From contig NZ_RWIJ01000017.1 in assembly GCF_019805165.1 (NCBI RefSeq), positions 62,001-126,000 on the forward strand: a stretch of 64,000 nucleotides of DNA, written 5' to 3'. Shown piece after piece: positions 7,253 to 16,796 of this stretch (positions are counted from its first letter, which is position 1; every line of letters begins with the position of its first letter). The notes under the pieces are model-generated. The model saw only the letters and a program-made list of their open reading frames with translations. It made no database searches and was not told the origin of the DNA. A program made the position numbers and the translations under genes. The stretch is from Azospirillum sp. 412522. Its GTDB lineage: Bacteria > Pseudomonadota > Alphaproteobacteria > Azospirillales > Azospirillaceae.

Positions 7253-10200
7253 ATGACGACACAGGTTGCAAGCCTCGGCATGACCAGCGACCAGCTGGCC
7301 ATGTCCTTCGGCGACATCGAGCGGCTGGCGGCGAAGGTCGCGGCGGCGACGAACAAGTTTCGCCAGACGCTTGCGGACCTCGACCGCTCCGAACTGAGCG
7401 TGGCCGAGAAGGAGAAGCTGCGCACCGGCATCCTGGAGCAGCAGGACCAGACGGTGCAGCGCATGACCGCCAGGCATGAACGGCAACTGGCCGGCATGCG
7501 GGCGATGGAGGCCGCAGCCGGCAGCCAGACCGGAGGCATGGCGGTCGCCACCGCGTCGGCCGGCGACCCGGCGGGCGCCCTGGACAGGAACTACAAGGCC
7601 GCCGACAGGCTGGCACAGCAGCAGGCACCGGGCACGGCGACCGCTGCAAAACCCGACCAGAACGCGAAGCCTCAGGGTCAAAGTGCCGATGCCGAAAAAT
7701 TGGCTAAGTACGCAAGCGAAGTAAGAGATGTGGCAAAGACTCTCATCGGAGGGATTTCGGAGAATCTTTACACGAGCCTGACGGATCGCCGCAAGGCAAT
7801 GAACGTATTCGACTTTTTCAAGTCGATCTTCAAGAAGATCGCCATTGCCGCATTGGAATCCAACATCGTCCTTCCCATCGTCACCCAGGTGGTGGGGGCG
7901 ATGCCTTCGCTGTTCGGCATCGTCGCTCCGTCCGGAGCCACGGAGGCGGCCGGAACCGCCACCAACGGTCCAGCCGGCAGCCTGACCAACACCGCGGTGT
8001 CGAAAATCGGCGGCTGGGTCATGGACAAGTTGGGTCTGACCGGTGGCATGGACCAACTGATGAACACCACCCTGATCGGCAATGCCGGCGGGTGGGCGGC
8101 GGCCTCTGCGGTGCCTGTGTCTGCAACGGCCGGATCGGCAATCACCGGCGGAACCAGCCTCAACGCGGCCACGGGAATCGTGAATGCCAACAACACGGTT
8201 GGGGCAAACATCGCCTATTCCGGTACGGCGTCGGGCGTGCCCGGAAGCGGGGTAACGTTGGGCGGCATCCTGGGTGCGGCCGGCGCCGGTGCATTCGGCG
8301 GCGGTCTGGTCGGTGGCTGGTTCGGGACCAGGACGAACAGCAAGGCGGTGGGCGGCGTCACGGGCGCTCTTGCCGGCGCCGGGGCGGGGTACCTCTCGAC
8401 CATCATCGGCCTGTCGTCGCTGGGCGGCCCGGTGGGCGCGGCAATCGGTGCTGTCGTCGGTGCGATCATGGGGATGATCGGCACCCAGAAGGCGACGGTC
8501 GGCCCGACGGTCTCCAGCGGCATCAACCGCAGCGCGGACGGCAAGTCCGTCACCTCGGGCGGCTACCTGACCGACAATGGCGGGGACATCTCGGAAGCCC
8601 AGAAACTGGGCGACACCATCGCCCTGACCGTCAACGCCGCGCTTTTGGGTGGCGGTACGCTGACGCGCGATCTTGGCATCGGCCGGACCGAGAGGAAGGG
8701 CCTCTATGTCAGTGGGTCGCTGCCGTACAAGGAATTCGGCGAAGACGTGGCGGGCATGTTCCGCTACGCCCTGCTGGAGAGCGGTTCGCTTCAGGACGGC
8801 GGCGCCAACACCGTCAAGGCGATCCGCAACAGCAAGGCGAAGGATTTCGAGGGGGCTGCCAAGGACATCGCCCTGGGTGCCTCCATCGACGCCGGCACCA
8901 CCGCGCTGGACGCGCTGGACAAGTCGCTGAACAGCTTCACCAAGTCGGCCAAGGAGGCGACGGCCAAGTCGCTGAAGCCGATGCTGGAGGAACTGGAGCG
9001 GGCCAAGGGGCTGGACCTGGGAAGCGAATATGTGTCGCTCGCGACCGGCCAGTTGAACGCCTATCTCGACGAGCTTCGAAAGCCGTCGGACTACACCCAG
9101 GTCGAACAGGACATGGCCGGCCTCAAAGGCCAGTTCCAGGCGATCCGCGAGGCCTATCAGCAGCTCAATCCCGCTCTGGCCGCCACCGTCGACCAGATCG
9201 AGAAGGAGACGCGCGCCCGCATCCAGGGGAATGTCCAGAACGATGCCAACCGCCAGCTCAACAGCGCGTTGGACCGGAACTATGTCAATTCCATCAACGA
9301 CCTGATCGCGGCGCGGGACATCAATGCCCGCAATCTGACCGCGGTGGGCCTGGGCCCGCAACGGGCGACGGAAATCTTCGATGCGTCGCTCCAGAATGTC
9401 CTGAAGGGCCTGGATGCATCGCAACTCGATGTCGTCGCCACCCTGTTCACCGGCAGCATCCATGATCTTGCGCTGTCGATGAAGTCGGGGGCGGAGGCAA
9501 CGGAGGCGGCGACGGCGGCGCAGGTCGCGGCGACCGCGGCGGCGGAGAAGGCCGCCTACCAGTCGGACCTGTCGGTCCGACTGCATGCCGCGGTCGGGAA
9601 CCTGCGCGGTTCCGGCCTGCTGGCTCTGGACCAGCAGCAGGCGGTCGAAGTGGCCCGGGCGAAGGCGGACGGCCGCGACACCAGCCAGCTGGCGCTGGTC
9701 CAGGCCGCGGAGCGCGGGCAGAAGGCTTTCGATCTGGCGCAGGCCGATGTTCTGGCCTGGTACGATCAGGAGATCGCCGCCCGGCAGACCTTCATCGGCG
9801 AGCTTCAGGAAGGGGCGGCCAAGGTTGCCGCGGCCGCCCGGCAGTTCGCGGCGGCGCGGGACGCCCTCGCCATCAGCCAGGACGCCCCGATCAGCCCGCA
9901 GGAGCGCCTGACCGAGGCCAAGCGCCAGTGGGACGCCGCCCTGGCCACGGTCCGGTCGACCACCGCCAGCGAGGAGGACAGGGATACCGCCCGGTCGAAC
10001 CTGACCAGCCTCGCCCAGACGCTGACCGGCCTCGAGAAGGAGAGCAGTGCCGGCACCGCCCGCACCCTCTACGACGAGGTGATGACGGTGCTGGGCGAGC
10101 TGGGCACCCTCGCACCCGACAGCGCCGCGGCGACGGCCGACGCACAGATCAAGGTCGCGCAGGACAGTCTGAAGGAGCTGCAGAAGGCCCGGACGGAGGC

Positions 10201-11293
10201 CGCATCGGTGGGACAACGGCAGCTCGGCAGTCTGGACGGCCTGCAGAACACCATGGGGCAGAGTCTTGCCGTCTGGCAGGCGGCGCTGTCCCCGCTCCAA
10301 ACGTTGACCGGCACCGTCGGCACCACGCCGCGCTACAGCGCGCCGGCGGCGGTGCAGACGGCGTGGGACAGCCTGTCCACGACCCAGCAGGGCGGCATCG
10401 CCCAGGCCATGGGCTGGGGCGGGCAAGTGGATGAGGCCTTCAACTTCTGGCTCGGCTCGTCGGCCGGCCGCCGCTCCGACTTCGAGTCGCGTGTCCTGGC
10501 GGCCGGCCGCGGGGGATCGGCTCCTCGGTACGGCGCGCCTGCCGACGTGCAGTCCGGATGGGACGGGCTGTCCGGTGCCCAGCAGATGGGAATCGTCCGC
10601 GCGATGGGCTGGACCGGGGCGATCGACCAAGCCTTCAACACCTGGCTGGCGACCGACGGCGGCCGTGCGGCCACCTTCGAGAGCCATGTCAGGACCATCG
10701 CGGGTGGGGCGGTCTATTCGGCATCTGCCGACATCATGCGGGCCTGGGAGGCGCTGTCGGCCGACCAGCAGGCGATGGCGGTCCGGGCGGCCGGCTATGG
10801 CGGCGGGGTGGACGCCGGCCTGAACGCCTGGGTCCGGCTCGGTCATCAGGCCGATTTCGAGTCGGCGGTCCGGGCGCGTGCACAGGCCGCCGGCATCCCC
10901 GGATTCTCGGCCGGCACCCTGTCCACGCCGCCGGGCGCGATGTGGGTGGGCGAAGCCGGGCCCGAGCTGCTGTGGCAGGGCGGAGAGGCGGCGGTGGCCT
11001 CGTCGGCGGACTCGCTCCGGATCGCCGGCATGCACCGGACGGCGGCGAACGACGGCTACCCGCCGTCCGTCGCTCCGATCCGGCCGCCGGCGGGGCCGCT
11101 GGCCTCCGACAACCGGGAAATCCTGGCGGCGCTGCGCGACATCGGCCGTCGGATCGAGCGGCTGGAGGCGACCATCCACGAGGCCGAGGGCGAGGCGCAG
11201 ACCCAGCGCAGCCGCATCGCCCAGGACGAAATCACGCTGATGCGCCAGCAGCTGGACGAACTGCGGGAGCAGCAGGTCAAGCGCGCCGCGTAA
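7253..11293 (+). CDS. Tail tape measure protein
   Basis: A 1346-residue protein, the longest of the module. ATG 7253 (MTTQVASLGMTSDQ) is chosen because it follows the chaperone stop directly. A helical N-terminus is followed by a hydrophobic segment near residue 200 (IAIAALESNIVLPIVTQVVG) and a Gly/Ala-rich membrane-like stretch near residues 325-405. Long helical regions come next, then three ~64-residue repeats near the C-terminus, then the motif GAMWVGEAGPELLWQG, which resembles a motif seen near the end of many tape measure proteins. It sets tail length; from typical scaling (about 1.5 angstrom per residue) the tail would be around 200 nm. The membrane-like part may help DNA passage or pore formation. 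Confidence 0.85.
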   Translation: MTTQVASLGMTSDQLAMSFGDIERLAAKVAAATNKFRQTLADLDRSELSVAEKEKLRTGILEQQDQTVQRMTARHERQLAGMRAMEAAAGSQTGGMAVATASAGDPAGALDRNYKAADRLAQQQAPGTATAAKPDQNAKPQGQSADAEKLAKYASEVRDVAKTLIGGISENLYTSLTDRRKAMNVFDFFKSIFKKIAIAALESNIVLPIVTQVVGAMPSLFGIVAPSGATEAAGTATNGPAGSLTNTAVSKIGGWVMDKLGLTGGMDQLMNTTLIGNAGGWAAASAVPVSATAGSAITGGTSLNAATGIVNANNTVGANIAYSGTASGVPGSGVTLGGILGAAGAGAFGGGLVGGWFGTRTNSKAVGGVTGALAGAGAGYLSTIIGLSSLGGPVGAAIGAVVGAIMGMIGTQKATVGPTVSSGINRSADGKSVTSGGYLTDNGGDISEAQKLGDTIALTVNAALLGGGTLTRDLGIGRTERKGLYVSGSLPYKEFGEDVAGMFRYALLESGSLQDGGANTVKAIRNSKAKDFEGAAKDIALGASIDAGTTALDALDKSLNSFTKSAKEATAKSLKPMLEELERAKGLDLGSEYVSLATGQLNAYLDELRKPSDYTQVEQDMAGLKGQFQAIREAYQQLNPALAATVDQIEKETRARIQGNVQNDANRQLNSALDRNYVNSINDLIAARDINARNLTAVGLGPQRATEIFDASLQNVLKGLDASQLDVVATLFTGSIHDLALSMKSGAEATEAATAAQVAATAAAEKAAYQSDLSVRLHAAVGNLRGSGLLALDQQQAVEVARAKADGRDTSQLALVQAAERGQKAFDLAQADVLAWYDQEIAARQTFIGELQEGAAKVAAAARQFAAARDALAISQDAPISPQERLTEAKRQWDAALATVRSTTASEEDRDTARSNLTSLAQTLTGLEKESSAGTARTLYDEVMTVLGELGTLAPDSAAATADAQIKVAQDSLKELQKARTEAASVGQRQLGSLDGLQNTMGQSLAVWQAALSPLQTLTGTVGTTPRYSAPAAVQTAWDSLSTTQQGGIAQAMGWGGQVDEAFNFWLGSSAGRRSDFESRVLAAGRGGSAPRYGAPADVQSGWDGLSGAQQMGIVRAMGWTGAIDQAFNTWLATDGGRAATFESHVRTIAGGAVYSASADIMRAWEALSADQQAMAVRAAGYGGGVDAGLNAWVRLGHQADFESAVRARAQAAGIPGFSAGTLSTPPGAMWVGEAGPELLWQGGEAAVASSADSLRIAGMHRTAANDGYPPSVAPIRPPAGPLASDNREILAALRDIGRRIERLEATIHEAEGEAQTQRSRIAQDEITLMRQQLDELREQQVKRAA
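10328..10893 (+). repeat. Three tandem ~64-residue repeats in the tape measure C-terminus
   Basis: Units begin near 10328, 10523 and 10712 and share the pattern Y-x-A-P-A-x-V-Q, W-x-x-L-S-x-x-Q-Q, A-M-G-W-x-G, A-F-N-x-W-L and F-E-S-x-V. The third unit is more diverged. Each unit is a compact, Trp-containing helical module. They are degenerate at DNA level, so an old duplication. Confidence 0.75.
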
Positions 11294-11304
11294 CGGAGGG
11301 TTCC

Positions 11305-12885
11305 ATGGACATCCACCTCTACGACCTCGTGGCCTATCACAAGGCCTCGGGGCACCTGCACCGCTGGCCGCTCTGCGCCGGATCGGTCGCCTACCAGTCC
11401 CGCAGCGACGACGACCCTGCGTCCGTCACCTGGCTGCCGCTTGCCGGGCAATGGCCCTCCGTGGCGATCACGGCGGCGGCCGATGGCGCCAGGGCGCAGG
11501 TCGACGACCTGCGGCTGATCAATGTCCGGCAGACCGACGACCTGCCGCGCCATGCCTCCGTCTATGACATGACGGCGGGAACTTGGCTGCGCGTGCCGCT
11601 CGGCGCCCGGCCGCTGAACCCCCTGCTCACCGATTACATCGTCCAGGCGGTGACGGAGCGGGTGGTGGCGGCCGGAGCGCCGCTCGACACCGCCGTGACG
11701 GTCTGGCAGGCCAAGGCCGGCATGATCTCGCCGGATGTGACCGAGCTGAAGCTGCCGGTCTATGACCGTCAGCTGGATTTCGACACGCCGATCCAGAAGG
11801 AGGAGGCGAAATATGCCGGGACGGGCGGCTATGAGGGGCCTGAGACGCTGAAGAACGCGTTGAAGGAGCGGTGCTTCGGCCACTGCCCCATGGTGCAGCC
11901 GACCTACCTCGGCATCGTGGATTTCGGGAGCGGGGCCGGTGGGCTGCTGCATGTCTGGTCGGTGAATGGCGGCCTGCCCGTCGAGGACGTGCCGCGCGGC
12001 TGGTCGGGAGGCGTGGCCGTCGGCAGGACGGCCGGCATTCCCGGCTCCAACCAGTTCCGGGTCGATCTCGCGACCGGCAGGATCCACACGGCGGTCCATT
12101 ACGAGGATTTCCGGGTGGAGGTGAAGGGCGACAAGAGCGGCGGGGTCTGGAGGCGCCATATCGGCGAAGTGATCGCGTTTCTCGCCACCACGCATGGCGG
12201 GATCGTCAGCGCGGCCGATGTCGGCGGCATGGATGTCACCCCGCGCACCGTCGGGCTGTACCTGCCGGCCGGCGACGGGCGCACCCATCGGGATGCCTAT
12301 GGGAAGCTGGTCGGCAGCGTTCCGCGCGGCCGGTGGTTCGTCGACCTGCAGGATCGGCTGGTGGTGACCCGCTTGCCGCGTGCCTCGGCCGTCGCGCCCA
12401 CCCGCACATACAGCAAGGTCAGCGGCGCGACCGATGGCCTGAAGCCCACCGCCGGCAGCAGCGTGACGCCGACGAAGAGGGTCACCGTCCTCTATGCCGA
12501 GAACCCGAACGCGACCGCCGCGGCCGTGGCCGCCACGCCGGCGGACACGGCGCTGTGGACCCAGCAATGGCGCGAGTCGGACAGTGCCACCGATCCGGTG
12601 ATTGAGGCCGGCTACGGGGTCAGCGCGAAGACCGATCGCATCGAGACGGCGCTGACCTTGAAGGCGGATGCCGATGCGGAGGCGCCGCTCTGGCTGGCGG
12701 AGCGGGCCTGGCCGCCGCAATCCTACAGCCTGAAGGTACGCGACGGGGCGCCAGGGCTCTGGATCGGCGGCGCCGTCACCGTGGTGGACGACATCGCCGG
12801 CTTCGAGACTGGCGGCCCGCTGGTCATCACCGGCCGCACCAACAGGGACCGCGGCGGCGGGGCCACCCTCTATGGGGAGCGCTGA
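11305..12885 (+). CDS. Phage distal tail / hub-like protein
   Basis: A 526-residue protein directly after the tape measure gene, start ATG 11305 behind GGAGGG. The N-terminal part (MDIHLYDLVAYHKASGHLHR, with VYDMTAGTWLRVPLGARPLN about 90 residues in) looks like the ring-forming distal tail proteins of alphaproteobacterial phages. The long C-terminal part is beta-rich with segments such as GGLLHVWSVNGGLPVED and AERAWPPQSYSLKVRDG. In siphophages this position encodes proteins that close the tube and hold the fibres. Family not firmly recognised. Confidence 0.55.
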   Translation: MDIHLYDLVAYHKASGHLHRWPLCAGSVAYQSRSDDDPASVTWLPLAGQWPSVAITAAADGARAQVDDLRLINVRQTDDLPRHASVYDMTAGTWLRVPLGARPLNPLLTDYIVQAVTERVVAAGAPLDTAVTVWQAKAGMISPDVTELKLPVYDRQLDFDTPIQKEEAKYAGTGGYEGPETLKNALKERCFGHCPMVQPTYLGIVDFGSGAGGLLHVWSVNGGLPVEDVPRGWSGGVAVGRTAGIPGSNQFRVDLATGRIHTAVHYEDFRVEVKGDKSGGVWRRHIGEVIAFLATTHGGIVSAADVGGMDVTPRTVGLYLPAGDGRTHRDAYGKLVGSVPRGRWFVDLQDRLVVTRLPRASAVAPTRTYSKVSGATDGLKPTAGSSVTPTKRVTVLYAENPNATAAAVAATPADTALWTQQWRESDSATDPVIEAGYGVSAKTDRIETALTLKADADAEAPLWLAERAWPPQSYSLKVRDGAPGLWIGGAVTVVDDIAGFETGGPLVITGRTNRDRGGGATLYGER

Positions 12886-12887
12886 CC

Positions 12888-13850
12888 ATGGCCGGCGCGA
12901 TCTACTCCTACCTTGCCGACCGGAACGAGGTGCAGAACGGCCCGCTCGACAACCCGGTCAGCATCGGAAGCAACGTCGCCTGGGCCGCCACTGCGCCCAA
13001 GGAGGCCATGCTGACCATGCCAATGTCCGACCGGGCGGTATCGCTGGAGGTCGGCGGCGTCGACCACGCGACCGGGGCGCCGATCAGCCCGGTGACCGTC
13101 ACGATGACGTGGCAGTTCCCGATCTTCCTGACGGTGGCTTCGCTGCTCGACACCAACCTCCGTCAGGACGCCTTTTACCGCATGGAGGCGTTCGGCGATG
13201 CCGGGATGACGGACCTGGTGGCGACGTCCGTCGTGGACGGGGTGGATGCCAACGTCGTCCCGCCGCTGACCGATCCGGAGACGATGCGGGCCGGCGCGCC
13301 CAATCAGATGCGCGGCGATCTGGACCCGCGCGACCTTCCTCTGCTGCCGATCAACATTCACGTCATCGTGCCGCAGGTTCCGGTGGTCGCCATCCGATGG
13401 ACCCTATGGGGCAGTGCCTTCCGGTCGGATGGCAGCGAGGACACCGGCTACCGCATCGGCCTCGCCTGGGCGGGCGATGGGCTGATCTTCAGCCGGCATG
13501 TCGGGAAATCGGGTGAGGGCGTCAAGGACAACGACGAGGTCATCACCGGTTCCGGCGGCTCGGCCTGGGTGGAGGAAGGCATCGCCAAGCGGACGGTGAC
13601 CGTCGGCCGCGAGGTGACCGACCGGACGCTCCGCGACGAGCTCTTCAAGGTGGCTCTGCGCAGCGGCAAGCGGAAGCCCCTTCTGTACCTGCCCAACATC
13701 GGCGATCCGTCCGACCAGACGAGCCTTGGCGATCCAGCCGCGAACTTCCTCTACGGCGGCCTGTACCGCCGATCAGCAGACCACAACCAGAACTACGTCA
13801 GCGCCCGCTACACCTCGACCAGTGTCGAACTGGAGGAGTTCAAGGAATGA
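12888..13850 (+). CDS. Phage tail tip protein, unassigned
   Basis: A 320-residue protein that starts two bases after the previous stop (MAGAIYSYLADRNE). It is beta-rich with no signal sequence. The C-terminus (NYVSARYTSTSVELEEFKE) overlaps the next start by four bases (ATGA). Position between the distal tail gene and the fibre gene suggests a tail-tip or fibre-adaptor role. No known family was recognised. Confidence 0.5.
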   Translation: MAGAIYSYLADRNEVQNGPLDNPVSIGSNVAWAATAPKEAMLTMPMSDRAVSLEVGGVDHATGAPISPVTVTMTWQFPIFLTVASLLDTNLRQDAFYRMEAFGDAGMTDLVATSVVDGVDANVVPPLTDPETMRAGAPNQMRGDLDPRDLPLLPINIHVIVPQVPVVAIRWTLWGSAFRSDGSEDTGYRIGLAWAGDGLIFSRHVGKSGEGVKDNDEVITGSGGSAWVEEGIAKRTVTVGREVTDRTLRDELFKVALRSGKRKPLLYLPNIGDPSDQTSLGDPAANFLYGGLYRRSADHNQNYVSARYTSTSVELEEFKE

Positions 13851-15427
13851 GTCTCTCGCAACTCGTGCTGGACGCAATCGACCGGCTCAAGCAGTACAAT
13901 CTCGGCATCTACAATGCCGTCAGCAACAGGTTCGGGTTGTCCGGTGTCGGCGGAATGGCGAACAACTGGAGCCGCCATTCCAAGGACATCGCCACGGCCT
14001 GCGAAGCGGTGGGAAGCCTGACGGAGGCGTCGGCCGCCAGTCAGAGCAACGCCGCCGCCTCGGCCGCCGCCGCCGCCGGCAGCGCGCAGAGCGCCCAGCA
14101 GAACGCTCTTGCGACGGCGGCCGACCGTCAGGCCACCGGACAGGACCGGCAGTCGACCGCCGCGGACCGGCAGACGGTGGCGACGGACAAGGCTGCCGCC
14201 CATGCGGACCGGCTTGCGGCCGACGCCGACGCCGCGGCCACGGCTGCCGACCGTTCGGCTGTGGCGACGGACAAGGCTGCCGCCCATGCGGACCGGCTTG
14301 CGGCCGACGCCGACGCCGCGGCCACGGCTGCCGACCGTTCGGCCGTGGCGACGGACAAGGCTGCCGTCCATGCCGACCGGCTTGCCGCCGATGCGGCGGC
14401 GGCGGCGGCACAGACCTGGGACCCGACCAACTATCTGCGGAAGGATGCCCCGGTTGATGTGACCGGACAGGTGAAGGTCCGCGGCGGATATGAGTGGCCT
14501 TATCAGGCCTTCTTCAGTTCAGCTGCTGCAGCAGGCGTGCGCGGGCATTACCTGACGTCGCGCTCCCGAGGAACGTCGGCTGCCCCTGTGGCCGTCCAGA
14601 ATAACGACTCCCTCGGCGGGCTTGCTGTTGGGGGGTATGACGGCAACGGCTGGACCTATGGCTGGAACGGTGGTGGCGAACTGACCCTGGTCGCATCCCA
14701 GGCCTGGACCTCGACCACCAAAGGCAGCCGCTGGGAGTTTTCGACCACGCAGAACGGCACCGTGAATCCGGTGGTTCGCCTGACCATCACGGATAGCGGC
14801 CTGGTCGCCATTGGTGCCGGGGGCAAGCTGACCATCGCCTCCGGCGATCTTCCCGTGCAGGCGCCGGACGGCAACACCGTGGTGCTCGGTGGTGGACAGA
14901 CCGCCCAGTACCCTTTCCAGGTTCAAGTGGCTGAAAGCGCGCACACCACGTCCCGTCGGAGCACGCTTTCGCTCGGCAGCGTGTGGCAATGGATTTCCGA
15001 CATCGCCGGGAGCGGCACACGCGATCTCGGCCTGTGGAGCAACGCGCTTGGTGCCGTGGTCCTGAAGGTTCTGACGACCGGAGTCACGACCTTCTTGAGA
15101 GCCGTTCTTTCGCCGCCTGTAAATCTCGGCAACGTCTCCGGAGCGATCAATCTTGATTTGTCGCTCGGGAATACTTTCAACATGACCCTGGTCGGCACGG
15201 TGAATTTTGCCACGCCCGCCAATCTGGCGAACTACGTCGGGATGTATTTTACCCTCAATATGGCGCAAGACGGCAATGGTAACCGCGCTGCGGGATGGGC
15301 AAGCCCGGCCTTCAACTTTGCCGGATCGACCCTGACGTTAAGCACGGGCGCCAACAAAATCGACCGTGTGACGTGCTTCGTCTATAGCGCAACCTCGATC
15401 CACGTCATTTCCAAGAAGGGTTACTAA
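13847..15427 (+). CDS. Tail fibre with Ala-rich coiled-coil repeats
   Basis: A 526-residue fibre. The N-terminal ~60 residues probably attach to the tail. Residues about 60-190 are Ala/Asp-rich heptad repeats with a 28-residue period (unit begins VATDKAAAHADRLAADADAA). They fit a long trimeric coiled coil. From about residue 205 the sequence turns into a beta-rich distal domain (YEWPYQAFFSSAAAAG, later LGNVSGAINLDLSLGNTFNMTLVG) as in receptor-binding fibres. GC content falls in the distal half compared with neighbours, consistent with exchange of host-range domains. Confidence 0.75.
   Translation: MSLSQLVLDAIDRLKQYNLGIYNAVSNRFGLSGVGGMANNWSRHSKDIATACEAVGSLTEASAASQSNAAASAAAAAGSAQSAQQNALATAADRQATGQDRQSTAADRQTVATDKAAAHADRLAADADAAATAADRSAVATDKAAAHADRLAADADAAATAADRSAVATDKAAVHADRLAADAAAAAAQTWDPTNYLRKDAPVDVTGQVKVRGGYEWPYQAFFSSAAAAGVRGHYLTSRSRGTSAAPVAVQNNDSLGGLAVGGYDGNGWTYGWNGGGELTLVASQAWTSTTKGSRWEFSTTQNGTVNPVVRLTITDSGLVAIGAGGKLTIASGDLPVQAPDGNTVVLGGGQTAQYPFQVQVAESAHTTSRRSTLSLGSVWQWISDIAGSGTRDLGLWSNALGAVVLKVLTTGVTTFLRAVLSPPVNLGNVSGAINLDLSLGNTFNMTLVGTVNFATPANLANYVGMYFTLNMAQDGNGNRAAGWASPAFNFAGSTLTLSTGANKIDRVTCFVYSATSIHVISKKGY
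14177..14407 (+). repeat. Near-identical 84-bp tandem repeats in the fibre gene
   Basis: Units at 14177-14260 and 14261-14344 differ only at their last base; a third, partial and diverged unit runs 14345 to about 14407. Each codes for 28 residues, exactly four heptads, so unit gain or loss changes shaft length without disturbing the coiled-coil register. Confidence 0.9.
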
Positions 15428-15428
15428 G

Positions 15429-16793
15429 ATGCTTCTTGGCGAAAGCGCCTTTCTGGGCGGAGAAGATGGGGCCGTTCTTCATAGCTATCGTGGGAAATGG
15501 TTGCAGAATGGGAGTTTGGTTGACGGCAACCTTTTCAGCAGCCTCCCAATCAGGCTCAATAACGGTTACTGGCTGTGGCAGTGGGACATTACCAATGCCA
15601 ACTATGATGGCAACGGCGAGTCGACAATCCATAGCTTTGTATTCGCCCAACCGGGCGAGATGGTGCCTGATTTCTCGGCGCCTTGTACCAGTCATCGGAC
15701 CGGGCGGGTTTTTCCGGGGACCGGCGGCAAGTACATGGTGAATTGGGGCGAGGCTATTGCTGCGATTGGCCACTCGCGATGGAGCGTGATGAGCTTTGAC
15801 GGTTCGGCATTCTCTGTCGTTGCGCCGACCCCGATCGGCATTGACGGGGGCGAGGTCGTCCTCGGCCGCGTCAATGGCGGCGACCCTTGGAACGGCGGAA
15901 ACATCCTCTTTCAGGAGATCGGCCAGAATGGTCCGGACTATGGGTTGACCGCAATCAACCCCGATACCGGTGGTGTGGTCGAGCGATGGGGCATCCGCTG
16001 GCCGGTCAGCGCCGCTTTCAAATCCATTGACGGCCAGAAATGGGCGGCATGGCAAAGAGAGGCGCAGTTTTTCCAATATAATCAAGATTTCAAAGGAGGA
16101 ATTGGCTGTTACTTCGATTATCAGTTTTGGACAAATCAATCCCAGGCCGCGGGATCGACGTCATGGATGGTTTATGCCGGCGCAACCACGCGCAACGGCA
16201 ACAACAATTACTATTCCATGTTCGTCATATTTCCACGGGACAACTACGCAACTGCATACACTGCAGTGATTAATTGGGGTGGCTGCACGTTCAGCCGTAT
16301 CCGCTCCGTCGTCGCCGACCAGAACAATCCCGACCTCTTTTACTTCGTCGCCAATGGTGATCTCGGCGTGAACTACGAGCTGAGCTATCATGCAATGCTG
16401 ATAGGTTGTTTTAATGCCGCGACCAAGCAAGTCGTTTGGTCGCGGATGATTACATCCAACGGCAGTAATCCGCAGTTCGCGGTTCAGACGCTCAAGGTCA
16501 GCGCCGGGCAATTCTGCCTGTCATTCCGTGACTTTATCAGCACGGGCAACCGGTACTATTCCCGGCTCCTGTACGGCCCGGCGGATGCATCGTTTCCGGT
16601 CGCCTCGGTTCCGTCAAAAATCAACGTGACCAATCCGGTGGTTACCGTGGTCAGCGGCTCGGCCATGAGCAATCCGCTGACCATTTCGACCATCGGTGCC
16701 AACTACCGGCCATGGGAATCCTTCTCCTTCGGCACAAGCACACCTGACCTGACCAAGCTCGGCTATCTCGGGCAAGACATCGTTGGAGGATGA
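15429..16793 (+). CDS. Unknown 454-residue protein of the fibre region (possible receptor-binding or decoration protein)
   Basis: Start ATG 15429 is one base after the fibre stop, with AAGAAGG nine bases upstream inside the fibre gene. The product is rich in Asn, Trp, Tyr and Gly and looks all-beta (GYWLWQWDITNANYDGNG, VVERWGIRWPVSAAF, NNYYSMFVIFPRDNY). Recurrent blocks ending in a Trp-containing strand suggest a propeller-like fold. No signal peptide or catalytic motif seen. The DNA is clearly poorer in GC than the flanks. Location between the fibre and the fibre-assembly gene points to a surface-exposed tail component. Family not recognised. Confidence 0.55.
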   Translation: MLLGESAFLGGEDGAVLHSYRGKWLQNGSLVDGNLFSSLPIRLNNGYWLWQWDITNANYDGNGESTIHSFVFAQPGEMVPDFSAPCTSHRTGRVFPGTGGKYMVNWGEAIAAIGHSRWSVMSFDGSAFSVVAPTPIGIDGGEVVLGRVNGGDPWNGGNILFQEIGQNGPDYGLTAINPDTGGVVERWGIRWPVSAAFKSIDGQKWAAWQREAQFFQYNQDFKGGIGCYFDYQFWTNQSQAAGSTSWMVYAGATTRNGNNNYYSMFVIFPRDNYATAYTAVINWGGCTFSRIRSVVADQNNPDLFYFVANGDLGVNYELSYHAMLIGCFNAATKQVVWSRMITSNGSNPQFAVQTLKVSAGQFCLSFRDFISTGNRYYSRLLYGPADASFPVASVPSKINVTNPVVTVVSGSAMSNPLTISTIGANYRPWESFSFGTSTPDLTKLGYLGQDIVGG

Positions 16794-16796
16794 TCA

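Noticed and set aside
4747..11179. Very long open frames on the minus strand (628 and 1317 codons) opposite the tail tube and tape measure genes
   Set aside because: They mirror the plus-strand genes in a GC-rich codon pattern, have Arg/Gly/His-rich products without domains, and no ribosome sites. The plus-strand reading gives coherent phage proteins.
4750..13850. R-type (contractile) tailocin or type VI secretion
   Set aside because: No sheath, baseplate wedge, spike or ATPase gene; the chaperone frameshift and large tape measure fit a flexible tail.
14177..14407. CRISPR-like array
   Set aside because: The 84-bp units are directly adjacent without spacers and lie in frame inside a fibre gene.
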